Below are positions 56,193 to 64,000 of a stretch of 64,000 bases of DNA, in pieces. Each line of letters starts with the position of its first letter. Within the stretch, counting starts at the first letter, position 1. The notes under the pieces were generated by a model. It had not been told where the DNA came from, did no database searches, and saw nothing but the letters and a program-made list of their open reading frames with translations. The translations under genes and the position numbers were made by a program. The stretch lies in contig NZ_CANMAH010000002.1 in the NCBI RefSeq assembly GCF_947495825.1, positions 295,567 to 359,566 on the forward strand, given 5' to 3'. Source of the DNA: an uncultured Psychrobacter sp. (GTDB taxonomy: Bacteria; Pseudomonadota; Gammaproteobacteria; Pseudomonadales; Moraxellaceae).

Positions 56193-59015
56193 TTAGATTT
56201 TACCGTGACATTGCTTATACTTTAGACTAGAACCACAAGGACAAGGCGCGTTACGACTAATATTCATACCGGCATATGGGTTTGGCTCAGCGTCACTTGC
56301 GTTATCAGGACTATTGACTCCCGCACTTGCGCCTGCTGCTACGCCCCCAGCAAGATTTACGCGCATCTGACCATTGGCCCGCTCACCTTGGTTTTGGGGG
56401 CGCGGCGTTGGCTGCGGTTCACCTGATAAGTTATTGACATCGTTATGCTCAAACTGCATTTTCATACGCTCGGCATCTGCACGTTGCTGCGCTTCTAATG
56501 CCTCAAGCTCTTCTTTGGTTGGGATATGGACACGCGATAGATCTTGGACCGTCTCTGATTTAATAGCGCCTAACATCATTTGAAACAGCTCAAACGATTC
56601 ACGCTTATATTCTTGCTCAGGGTTCTTTTGGGCATAGCCGCGTAAGTGAATGCCTTTACGTAGCTGATCCATCTGCGTTAAATGCTCTTTCCAATGCTTG
56701 TCGAGGCTTTGAAGCATAAAGTGACGCTCAAGCTGGGCAGCGCTTTGCTCGCCCATTTGTTCACGGCGACTATGATAATGCGCTAGGGCCGTTTCGATGA
56801 TTTTTGCTCGCAGGCCCTCTTCATCAAGACGACGATCTTCATCAAGCCAATCATTGATTGGCATATAAATTTTGAACTCTTCTTCAAGCTCATCCTCTAA
56901 TCCGTCGATATTCCACTGATCATCGACAGAACCTGGCGGAATAAATTGATTAATCATGGCATTATAGACTTCATGATGCATCACTTCGATGGCTTCCATA
57001 AAATCCATATCAGCAAGCAAATCATCACGCTGAGCATAGATAACTTTACGTTGCTCATTGGCCACGTCGTCATATTTTAGCAAGTTTTTACGAGCATCAA
57101 AATCGCGGCTTTCAACCTTGCCTTGCGCGTTTTCGATCGACTTTGACACCATCTTATGTTCGATAGCTTCGTCTTCTTTGAGACCCATAGCACGCATCAT
57201 ATTGACCACGCGATCACCGGCAAAGATACGCATAAGATCGTCTTCAAGCGATAAGAAAAAGCGCGACATACCAGGGTCACCTTGACGACCAGCACGGCCA
57301 CGTAACTGGTTATCGATACGGCGAGACTCATGGCGCTCAGAGCCGATAATATGCAAACCACCTGCTGCGACCACTTGATCATGCTTGACTTGCCACTGGG
57401 CTTTTAGACGCTCCATCTCCTCAGCACTGACCGAGTCAATATCTTCGATAAATGACTGCCAGTTACCACCCAAGATGATATCGGTACCGCGGCCTGCCAT
57501 GTTGGTTGCAATAGTAACGGACTTTGGACTGCCCGCCTGCGCGATGATATCAGCCTCGCGCTCATGCTGCTTGGCATTTAGGACATTATGCTTAACGCCT
57601 TCTTGATCGAGCAAATAAGACAACTCTTCACTGGCCTCAATCGTCGCCGTACCTACCAAGACTGGCGCGCCTTTATTTTGTATCTCTTTAATCTCGCGAA
57701 TAATACCTTTGTATTTACCCAGTTTGGTCAAAAATATCTGATCATCCATATCGACCCGTGCAATGGGCTTATGGGTTGGGATGACAATCACTTCCAAATC
57801 GTACGTCGACTTAAATTCTGCCGCTTCGGTATCGGCAGTACCAGTCATACCTGATAGCTTGTCGTATAAACGGAAAAAGTTCTGGAAAGTTGTGGTTGCA
57901 AGCGTCTGGTTTTCGGCTTGAATCTCGACGTTTTCTTTGGCTTCGACCGCTTGATGCAGACCTTCTGACCAGCGGCGACCTGGCATCGTACGACCCGTAT
58001 TTTCATCAACGATGACCACTTCACCTTCATCGACGATATAGTGCACGTTTTTGACAAAGATGTGATGGGCACGAATAGCAGCTTGTACGTGAGCTAACAG
58101 TGGCAGACGGCTTGGGCTATATAGGCTCTCGTTTTCACCAAGCTCCCCTACTTCAACTAAGAAGCTCTCAATCTTTTCGTAGCCTTTTTCGCTGATTTCG
58201 ATTTGACGGTTTTTTTCATCAATCCAAAAGTCTTCATCTTCATTATTCTTATTGGCTTCTTCATCTTTTGAGCGCACAAGCACCGGAATAATCGTATTAA
58301 TCAGTGCATACATCCGTGATGAATCTTCGGCTTGACCTGAGATAATCAATGGCGTACGCGCCTCATCGATTAAGATAGAGTCAATCTCATCAATGATACA
58401 AAAGTTCAGCGGGCGCTGCTTTTTCTCACTGAGACTAAAGACCATATTGTCACGCAAATAATCAAAACCATATTCGTTGTTGGTACCGTAAGTGATGTCC
58501 GCTTGATAAGCATCGACTTTTTCTTGTGCTGGCTGCTGTGAGTAAATCACCCCAACCGTCAATCCCAAAAAGTTAAATAGAGGACGGTTCAAGTCTGCAT
58601 CACGAGCGGCCAAGTAATCGTTGACCGTGACCACGTGGACACCTTTACTACTAATGGCATTTAGATAAATCGCCAAGGTCGCCATCAAGGTCTTACCCTC
58701 ACCGGTCTTCATCTCAGCAATTTTGCCTTCGTGCAAGGTGATACCACCGATCAGCTGCACATCATAGTGACGCATGCCTGTGATGCGTAGAGACGCTTCA
58801 CGGCAGACGGCAAAAGCTTCAGGCAATAGCGCATCTAGGCTCTCACCTTTTTGAAAACGTGCTTTGAACTCTTCTGTTTTTTGTTGTAATTGTTCATCAG
58901 ACAGAGCTTGCACGCTAGCCTCTTGGGCATTAATCTTGGTGACCACCTTACGCATACGTTTTAGTTCGCGGTCATTTTTGGTGCCAACCACACTGCCTAC
59001 AATCTTTGATAACAT
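56193..59015 (-). CDS. secA: Preprotein translocase ATPase SecA
   Basis: SecA drives export through SecYEG. The 940-residue product has Walker A MKTGEGKT (about 101-108), ATLAIYLNA, the DEAD-like motif [20 protein letters not shown] (about 208-227), the preprotein cross-linking domain, NBD2 with [15 protein letters not shown] and [25 protein letters not shown], and the C-terminal zinc finger [14 protein letters not shown] that binds SecB. A Pro/Gln/Ala-rich linker precedes the zinc finger. It is a single gene here; argJ or secM neighbours are not seen. Confidence 0.98.
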   Translation of the reverse strand: MLSKIVGSVVGTKNDRELKRMRKVVTKINAQEASVQALSDEQLQQKTEEFKARFQKGESLDALLPEAFAVCREASLRITGMRHYDVQLIGGITLHEGKIAEMKTGEGKTLMATLAIYLNAISSKGVHVVTVNDYLAARDADLNRPLFNFLGLTVGVIYSQQPAQEKVDAYQADITYGTNNEYGFDYLRDNMVFSLSEKKQRPLNFCIIDEIDSILIDEARTPLIISGQAEDSSRMYALINTIIPVLVRSKDEEANKNNEDEDFWIDEKNRQIEISEKGYEKIESFLVEVGELGENESLYSPSRLPLLAHVQAAIRAHHIFVKNVHYIVDEGEVVIVDENTGRTMPGRRWSEGLHQAVEAKENVEIQAENQTLATTTFQNFFRLYDKLSGMTGTADTEAAEFKSTYDLEVIVIPTHKPIARVDMDDQIFLTKLGKYKGIIREIKEIQNKGAPVLVGTATIEASEELSYLLDQEGVKHNVLNAKQHEREADIIAQAGSPKSVTIATNMAGRGTDIILGGNWQSFIEDIDSVSAEEMERLKAQWQVKHDQVVAAGGLHIIGSERHESRRIDNQLRGRAGRQGDPGMSRFFLSLEDDLMRIFAGDRVVNMMRAMGLKEDEAIEHKMVSKSIENAQGKVESRDFDARKNLLKYDDVANEQRKVIYAQRDDLLADMDFMEAIEVMHHEVYNAMINQFIPPGSVDDQWNIDGLEDELEEEFKIYMPINDWLDEDRRLDEEGLRAKIIETALAHYHSRREQMGEQSAAQLERHFMLQSLDKHWKEHLTQMDQLRKGIHLRGYAQKNPEQEYKRESFELFQMMLGAIKSETVQDLSRVHIPTKEELEALEAQQRADAERMKMQFEHNDVNNLSGEPQPTPRPQNQGERANGQMRVNLAGGVAAGASAGVNSPDNASDAEPNPYAGMNISRNAPCPCGSSLKYKQCHGKI

Positions 59016-59481
59016 AATTTTTTAACCTATGGAAATATTCGATAATTAGCGTAAATATAGTCAGCACAACACAAAATCGATAAGTGACGATAAGTAAATA
59101 GTCACTTATGAGAGATATAAATCGTCGTTGTGCATTGCTAGCAAGCGTGTCTTCGTACCAAAAACCCATGTCTTAACAGCACTATGCCGCTTGTAAAGTG
59201 CATCGACTATAGTAGCCAAAGCTTTACCCGCCGTCCTATCATCATCCGACTCAGTACTATCTGATGAAGCATCGCCAATAAAATGTGCCGTCATTATATA
59301 TGGTTATGGCGCTGATGAATACAAGGGCAACTGGCGGATATTTGCTAGCGCGGAAACGTGGCAGCTCATGTTAAAATGGTACTTATTTGGCTATCGCCAA
59401 GCGCTGTTATCTACCTACCATACACCCAACTCTATGCGTTTTATCAGCAATATTTAAGCCAAGCAATATAAGAGATTATGA
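59016..59481. other. Divergent region secA / mutS
   Basis: This 466-base stretch has no firmly supported gene. A minus-strand reading at 59106-59294 (62 residues, MTAHFIGDASSDSTESDDD...) looks mildly protein-like but lacks a ribosome-binding site and family match. Confidence 0.4.
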
Positions 59482-62400
59482 ATGTCTGCTAAACCACTTG
59501 ATGCAAACCATGCCAATACCGAAACCCTAACCATAGGCGATGCTGTCTATGATTTGGCCCATCATACGCCGATGATGGTGCAGTATCTGACCATGAAAGC
59601 GCGCTACCCAAATGCCTTGTTGCTCTATCGAATGGGCGATTTTTATGAGCTGTTTTTTGATGATGCCAAGCGTGCCGCGCAGATATTGGACATTACTTTA
59701 ACGCGCCGCGGCACTGATAAAGCTGGCAATACTATCGCGATGGCAGGCGTACCATTTCATGCTGCAGATAGCTACATGGCACGGCTCATTGCCGCTGGGC
59801 AAACAGTGGTAGTCTGTGAGCAAATCGATGAGGCTGCCGATAGCAACTCTTATCCAAGCATCGGTGAAAAAAGCAAAAAAGATAATACGCTACACAATAA
59901 AGGTAGCACTAAAGCCGCTAAGGCTAAGCCGCCCACCATCATGCGCCGCGAAGTGGTCAAGACGCTGACTGCTGGGACGATAACCGATGATGCACTTATC
60001 GCGCCCAATCAGACGCCTACTGTCGTCGCCATCGACATCGCCACACCGAATCCAAAGGCAAAAGACCTCAAACTGCCTATCCAAGCTGCAATCAGTCAAC
60101 TGGACTTAACAGCAGGAACGCTCACCACTCAAACCTTAAGTGTGGATAGTAGTGCAAGCACTGCAACTGGAGATAATAGCGATATAACAACGCTCCAAGC
60201 GCAGATGCTCACTGTCTTGGCACGCTTTGCCCCTAGTGAGTGTATCATCAGTGAAGCCACCAGTGAAGACTGGCTACTGTGGTTACGTAGTCATCTCGAC
60301 TGCCCTATCATCGAAGTGGCGTCCAATGACTTCCACCGTGAGCATGCGATCGCAACGCTATGTCAGCAGTTTGAAGTACAGCGCTTAGATGGTTTGGGTA
60401 TTAGTGATGCACCCCTCAGTCAATCTAGCTGTGCGGCGCTGATTCATTACGCACGTCAAACGCAGCAGCGCCAAGTGCCGCAGGTCAACCAGCTTATCGT
60501 AGAACACAGTGACGACTATCTGATTATAGATGCCAATAGCCAACAAAACCTTGAGCTATTTAGCCCTGTCAGTGTTAATGGAACGTCTCTGATATCGGTA
60601 CTTAATCATTGCAAAACGCCCATGGGACGACGGTTATTGGTACAACAAATGAAGCGTCCACTACGCTTACATACCCGTATCAACCAGCGCTTGGATGCGA
60701 TAGCCAGCCTAATAGAAGCAGACAATGCAAAAAATCATTTATCCAATGAAAATGCGACCTTAACCACACACTTACGCGACACACTCAATGCCATTGGTGA
60801 TATCGAGCGTATTAGCAGTCGTATCGGCCTTATGAGCGCAAAACCACGCGACCTACGTAAGCTTGCCGATGGGATTGCCAGTAGCAATCAGCTAACGACG
60901 CTACTGACCGAAGCAGGCATCCATCCTGAGCACACAGGATTACTACCGATGCTGATGCAGCAACTGCCTGCTCAGCTGCCAGCCGCACAAGCGGTCGCCG
61001 ATCTTATCGAGCGCGCTATTGTCGTAGAGCCACCTGCTCATATCCGTGATGGCGGTATGCTTGCAGCGGGCTATGATGAAGACCTTGATCGCTTAACCCA
61101 CTTGCATGACAATATCCAAACGACCCTTGATGAGATGGCAGAGCGCACGCGGCAAGAGTGTCAGCTGCCAAGTCTAAAGGTTGGCTTTAATAAAGTCAGT
61201 GGCTTTTATTTTGAGCTGCCCAAGATGCAGGCGCAAAATGCGCCCAGTCACTTTATCCGTCGCCAAACCCTCAAAAACGCTGAACGCTTTATCACTGACG
61301 AATTAAAAGCAGTCGAAACCGAATATCTAAGCGCGCAGACCTTGGCACTGGCGCGAGAAAAACAGCTGTATCAGCAACTGCTGACTACGCTTAGCGAGCA
61401 TTTAACCGAGCTACAACAGTTGAGCGCTGCCATCGCTCAGATAGACGTACTGAGTAACTGGGCGCAGCTGGCTGTGACTCATAACTGGCAACGGCCAGTC
61501 ATGCATAATGGCGCATCAAATAACGATATACATAATAGTAATGCAAAAAAAGACGCTGGCTTACAACGTAGCCAACGAGACCAACAGAGTCAGCAAAACC
61601 AGCTTAACTTTGACAACGATACTCAAAATCGGTCTCAAAGCCAACGGTCAGATCAGACACAAAACCAAACCAGCATCGATATCCGACAAGGTCGTCACGT
61701 CGTCGTCGAAGCGGCATTAAATCCAGCCAATACGCACCATCGAAACGCTCCAACTGAGCATCTTAGCCATTTCGTTGCCAATGACTGCGCGCTTGGCAGC
61801 GATCAGCATCCCGAACGCTTATTAATCATTACTGGCCCTAATATGGGCGGTAAATCAACCTATATGCGCCAGACCGCCCTTATCGTGCTACTCGCTCATT
61901 GCGGCAGCTTTGTACCGGCTGAACACGCCCTTATCGGAGATATCGACCGTATCTTTACCCGTATTGGCTCAGCCGATGATTTGGCTGGTGGCAAGTCAAC
62001 CTTTATGGTGGAGATGATTGAGACGGCCAATATTTTAAACTTGGCGACGGATAAATCGCTGGTGCTTATGGACGAAGTCGGACGCGGTACGGCAACCACT
62101 GATGGCCTTGCTATCGCGCACGCCTGTGTCAACAGGCTACTTGAGATTGGTTGCTTGACCTTGTTTGCCACTCATTATTTTGAGCTGACTGCCCTAGCAA
62201 ATAATAAGCAGGCAAATAACGAGCAGGCAAATAACGAGCAGGCAAATAATAAGCAGGCAGACAACGAACTATCAAACGATGAGCTGACAAATAAAAACGA
62301 CAAGATTCGCAATGTGCATGTCGCGGCAAGCGACGTTGATGGGCAGCTATTACTGCTACATCAAATCCGTGAGGGCGCGGCAAGCTCCAGCTTTGGGTTG

Positions 62401-62733
62401 CATGTTGCCAAGATGGCAGGCATACCGACGCAAGTGCTAAGTGACGCCAAGCGTTATCTTATCGACAACTTAAAGTCTGAGCAGACCAAAAGCACTGATG
62501 ACAAAAATGAATTAGCTAAGTCGGCAAATGATAAAGCCCAGCCATTCGATCAAAGTGATACAACTGAGGCGACTGTAAAAACCAATGCACAGGCGAGTTA
62601 TCTATCAGGTAATAAACAACAAAAACAACTGCTTAGCTTATATGACGAGCTGATAAATACTGATCCTGACAGTCTAACGCCCAAGCAAGCCCATGACTTA
62701 TTGTATGATCTTAGACAACGCATCAGTCGCTAA
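59482..62733 (+). CDS. mutS: DNA mismatch repair protein MutS, enlarged
   Basis: MutS recognises mismatches and recruits MutL. The mismatch-binding Phe-x-Glu lies in [11 protein letters not shown] (about 52-62), the Walker A is GPNMGGKST (about 785-793), the Walker [13 protein letters not shown], and FATHYFEL follows. The protein is 1083 residues, about 200 longer than usual. The extra length lies in three hydrophilic inserts: about 120-152 (Lys/Ser/Asn), about 672-732 (Gln/Asn/Ser, just before [13 protein letters not shown]) and about 906-940 (pentapeptide repeat array). There is also a longer segment near the C-terminus before [12 protein letters not shown]. All motifs are intact, so it is expected to be functional. 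fdxA follows 96 bases downstream. Confidence 0.96.
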   Translation: MSAKPLDANHANTETLTIGDAVYDLAHHTPMMVQYLTMKARYPNALLLYRMGDFYELFFDDAKRAAQILDITLTRRGTDKAGNTIAMAGVPFHAADSYMARLIAAGQTVVVCEQIDEAADSNSYPSIGEKSKKDNTLHNKGSTKAAKAKPPTIMRREVVKTLTAGTITDDALIAPNQTPTVVAIDIATPNPKAKDLKLPIQAAISQLDLTAGTLTTQTLSVDSSASTATGDNSDITTLQAQMLTVLARFAPSECIISEATSEDWLLWLRSHLDCPIIEVASNDFHREHAIATLCQQFEVQRLDGLGISDAPLSQSSCAALIHYARQTQQRQVPQVNQLIVEHSDDYLIIDANSQQNLELFSPVSVNGTSLISVLNHCKTPMGRRLLVQQMKRPLRLHTRINQRLDAIASLIEADNAKNHLSNENATLTTHLRDTLNAIGDIERISSRIGLMSAKPRDLRKLADGIASSNQLTTLLTEAGIHPEHTGLLPMLMQQLPAQLPAAQAVADLIERAIVVEPPAHIRDGGMLAAGYDEDLDRLTHLHDNIQTTLDEMAERTRQECQLPSLKVGFNKVSGFYFELPKMQAQNAPSHFIRRQTLKNAERFITDELKAVETEYLSAQTLALAREKQLYQQLLTTLSEHLTELQQLSAAIAQIDVLSNWAQLAVTHNWQRPVMHNGASNNDIHNSNAKKDAGLQRSQRDQQSQQNQLNFDNDTQNRSQSQRSDQTQNQTSIDIRQGRHVVVEAALNPANTHHRNAPTEHLSHFVANDCALGSDQHPERLLIITGPNMGGKSTYMRQTALIVLLAHCGSFVPAEHALIGDIDRIFTRIGSADDLAGGKSTFMVEMIETANILNLATDKSLVLMDEVGRGTATTDGLAIAHACVNRLLEIGCLTLFATHYFELTALANNKQANNEQANNEQANNKQADNELSNDELTNKNDKIRNVHVAASDVDGQLLLLHQIREGAASSSFGLHVAKMAGIPTQVLSDAKRYLIDNLKSEQTKSTDDKNELAKSANDKAQPFDQSDTTEATVKTNAQASYLSGNKQQKQLLSLYDELINTDPDSLTPKQAHDLLYDLRQRISR
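62197..62286 (+). repeat. In-frame 15-bp tandem repeat array inside mutS
   Basis: Four near-identical 15-base units (62197-62256, encoding [10 protein letters not shown]) are followed by two degenerate ones ([10 protein letters not shown]). The unit length keeps the reading frame. Confidence 0.88.
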
Positions 62734-62829
62734 AGGGGTTTGTTAAAATCGTTTAAAAGCGCTAAAATATGCATTATTTTCATTATTCTATTCAGGCATT
62801 AGCCGAACCAATAATAGGTAGACCTCAAT

Positions 62830-63153
62830 ATGACCTTCGTCGTTGCAGATAATTGTATTCTTTGTAAACATACTGACTGTGTGGAAGTCTGCCCTGTGGA
62901 CTGCTTTTATGAAGGGCCAAACTTCTTAGTCATTGATCCTGATGAGTGCATCGACTGCGCACTATGCGAGCCTGAATGCCCAGCCAATGCGATCTTTTCA
63001 GAAGATGAAGTGCCTAAAGGGCAAGAGATATTCATTGAGCTGAACGAGGAGCTGGCGCAAAAATGGCCAAACATCACGGAGATGAAGCCACCTATGCCAG
63101 ACGCTGAAAAGTGGGACGGCGTCGAAGGTAAGATTCAGTATTTAGAGAAGTAG
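62830..63153 (+). CDS. fdxA: Seven-iron ferredoxin FdxA ([3Fe-4S][4Fe-4S])
   Basis: The 107-residue electron carrier has Cys9, Cys17 and Cys50 for the 3Fe cluster and Cys21, Cys40, Cys43 and Cys46 for the 4Fe cluster, with extra Cys12 and Cys25, as in Azotobacter FdI. The C-terminal region [30 protein letters not shown] is characteristic. The mutS-fdxA pairing is found in pseudomonads. The function beyond electron transfer is not defined. Confidence 0.95.
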   Translation: MTFVVADNCILCKHTDCVEVCPVDCFYEGPNFLVIDPDECIDCALCEPECPANAIFSEDEVPKGQEIFIELNEELAQKWPNITEMKPPMPDAEKWDGVEGKIQYLEK

Positions 63154-63511
63154 TGATCTGTTCATGATTAAATGATGGATATAATATTGCTGCACATACA
63201 TCTTTGTGAATAAGACTATGACTATTGTCATGGTCTTTTTTTTGTTTATTACACTCAACAAATTAATACTGTCAATATATCGTAGCGCGCCTCTTACATA
63301 CGGCTACCCCCTGCACTATGGCGAGCCATGCCCTTCCCCGCTTAACTCTTTTGTTTTAGCTATTTTATATTAGTGTTGAATATCATACTGATAACTTTAG
63401 ACTTTTGTTCTTTTTTACTATAAATTATAGGCTACTCTTTAAAGTAGCGTCTTGAACCATTTGTTAGGAAAGCAACACTTTTTTTGGAAACTACTCTTTT
63501 CGGAAAACACC
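63154..63511. other. Spacer between fdxA and the PAAR gene
   Basis: This 358-base stretch holds the fdxA terminator at 63212-63243. A short GC-rich patch at about 63283-63350, with the palindrome ATGGCGAGCCAT, stands out from AT-rich surroundings and could be a junction of an accessory segment. No gene is supported. Confidence 0.4.
63212..63243 (+). terminator. Rho-independent terminator after fdxA
   Basis: AAGACTATGAC (63212-63222) pairs with GTCATGGTCTT (63227-63237) with one mismatch or wobble and a 4-base loop, followed by a long T run. Confidence 0.88.
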
Positions 63512-63937
63512 ATGGCAGCTTATATCACAGTGGGTGCAAAAACTACACATGGCGGTGAAGTCATTACTGGTTCACCATATACTACGCACAATGGCGTCCA
63601 AGTCTCTCGTAAGGGCGATAAAGTCCTCTGCAAAAAATGTAACAAGGTTACTACCATTCTCACCGGCGACCCATCGTTCATCGTGGATGGCGCCCCGATT
63701 GCCCGCACAGGTGACATTACCAGCTGCGGCGCAAAGCTTATTGCGATTCAGCAGTCGTTTTGTGAGTCGGACTTTGAAGTAGGCGGTGTTGAGCAGCCCG
63801 CACCGCTAGTGTTCCCCAAGTCTGATCCAGAGGCTTTTTTTGCGAGTTTAGCTCCTAAATCTGATGAAGAATCTCATTTTGCTATTCAAGATGTATATTT
63901 AAATAATAATTTATTTATACCTTTTGTAGTGGCATAA
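63512..63937 (+). CDS. PAAR-domain protein (type VI secretion spike tip)
   Basis: From the ATG at 63512 (MAAYITVGAKTTHGG) the product has 141 residues. The PAAR domain spans about 1-90: TTHGGEVITGSPYTTHNG, GDKVLCKKCNKVTTI, FIVDGAPIARTGDITSCGAKLI. The Cys/His set is suited to a zinc-stabilised cone. A 50-residue extension ends in an aromatic/hydrophobic stretch (NNLFIPFVVA). PAAR proteins sharpen the VgrG spike and can carry or recruit effectors. The start at 63452 adds a non-homologous leader. The downstream gene at the window edge may be the effector. Confidence 0.85.
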   Translation: MAAYITVGAKTTHGGEVITGSPYTTHNGVQVSRKGDKVLCKKCNKVTTILTGDPSFIVDGAPIARTGDITSCGAKLIAIQQSFCESDFEVGGVEQPAPLVFPKSDPEAFFASLAPKSDEESHFAIQDVYLNNNLFIPFVVA

Positions 63938-63991
63938 TGAAATAGGACAGTAGATAAGAGGTTATACTATCACCAAGACTGGAGAGAAGAT

Positions 63992-64000
63992 ATGACCACC
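63992..64000 (+). CDS. Start of a CDS cut by the right edge
   Basis: An ATG at 63992 preceded by GGAGAG at good spacing opens a reading frame (M-T-T) that runs off the window. It is co-directional with the PAAR gene and 54 bases after it. Its identity cannot be read. Confidence 0.4.

Noticed and set aside
59106..59294. 62-codon minus-strand ORF between secA and mutS
   Set aside because: Protein-like in part but no ribosome-binding site and no known family; kept only as a note.
62197..62286. Repeat array considered as a CRISPR
   Set aside because: Units are 15 bases, contiguous without spacers, and in frame inside mutS.

Overview
The window reads as chromosomal DNA of a moderately AT-rich gammaproteobacterium, most likely Psychrobacter or a close Moraxellaceae relative. 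This is an inference from gene content and protein character, not from a database search. Supporting signs are twin isocitrate dehydrogenases (monomeric plus dimeric), several gammaproteobacterial neighbourhoods (fur/bamE, pilT-pilU/yggS, cytochrome c4/engB, rne/rluC/HAD phosphatase, dsbC-hom, mutS-fdxA), and housekeeping proteins with long Asn/Gln/Asp/Ser-rich extensions. I saw no rRNA, tRNA, CRISPR array, insertion sequence or prophage.

Layout: 1-110 is the start of a gene running off the left edge. 882-5324 holds two convergent isocitrate dehydrogenase genes with a small K+ channel-like gene between them. 5711-14728 holds rluE, a duplicated DUF305 lipoprotein, an M61 peptidase, an FKBP/SlyD-type isomerase, the Prc protease and NagZ. 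14833-18626 carries two paralogous single-pass membrane proteins, one ending in an OmpA peptidoglycan-binding domain and the other in an Asn-rich tail. 19288-30488 holds a rhomboid protease, a metallophosphatase, purE-purK-yaiI, an NAD(P)-binding protein, a probable perM-pdxB-epmA operon on the minus strand, and nadE. 30733-37112 holds a CNNM/CorC-type protein, yggS facing pilT-pilU, fur facing bamE, and rnfH. 37031-42697 holds an NSS-like membrane protein, cytochromes c4 and c5, engB, a HAD phosphatase and rluC. 43869-47918 is a very long rne behind a 1.17-kb leader. 48070-55964 holds a DUF808 protein, dsbC (predicted lipoprotein), hom, a thiolase, two DUF2382 stress-type proteins and a small lipoprotein. 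56193-63153 holds secA, an enlarged mutS and fdxA. 63512 to the right edge starts a PAAR (type VI secretion spike) gene and a following gene cut off by the window end.

Most of the window is core metabolism and cell-envelope maintenance. The less ordinary material is the OmpA/OmpA-less paralog pair, the short NSS-like protein overlapping rnfH, the lipidated CPYC-type DsbC, the DUF2382 pair, the in-frame repeat array inside mutS, the giant RNase E tail with two NDPR motifs, and the PAAR gene at the right edge. I found no clear undescribed multi-gene system; the OmpA/OmpA-less pair is the best candidate for uncharacterised biology, and the PAAR edge is the best place to extend the sequence.
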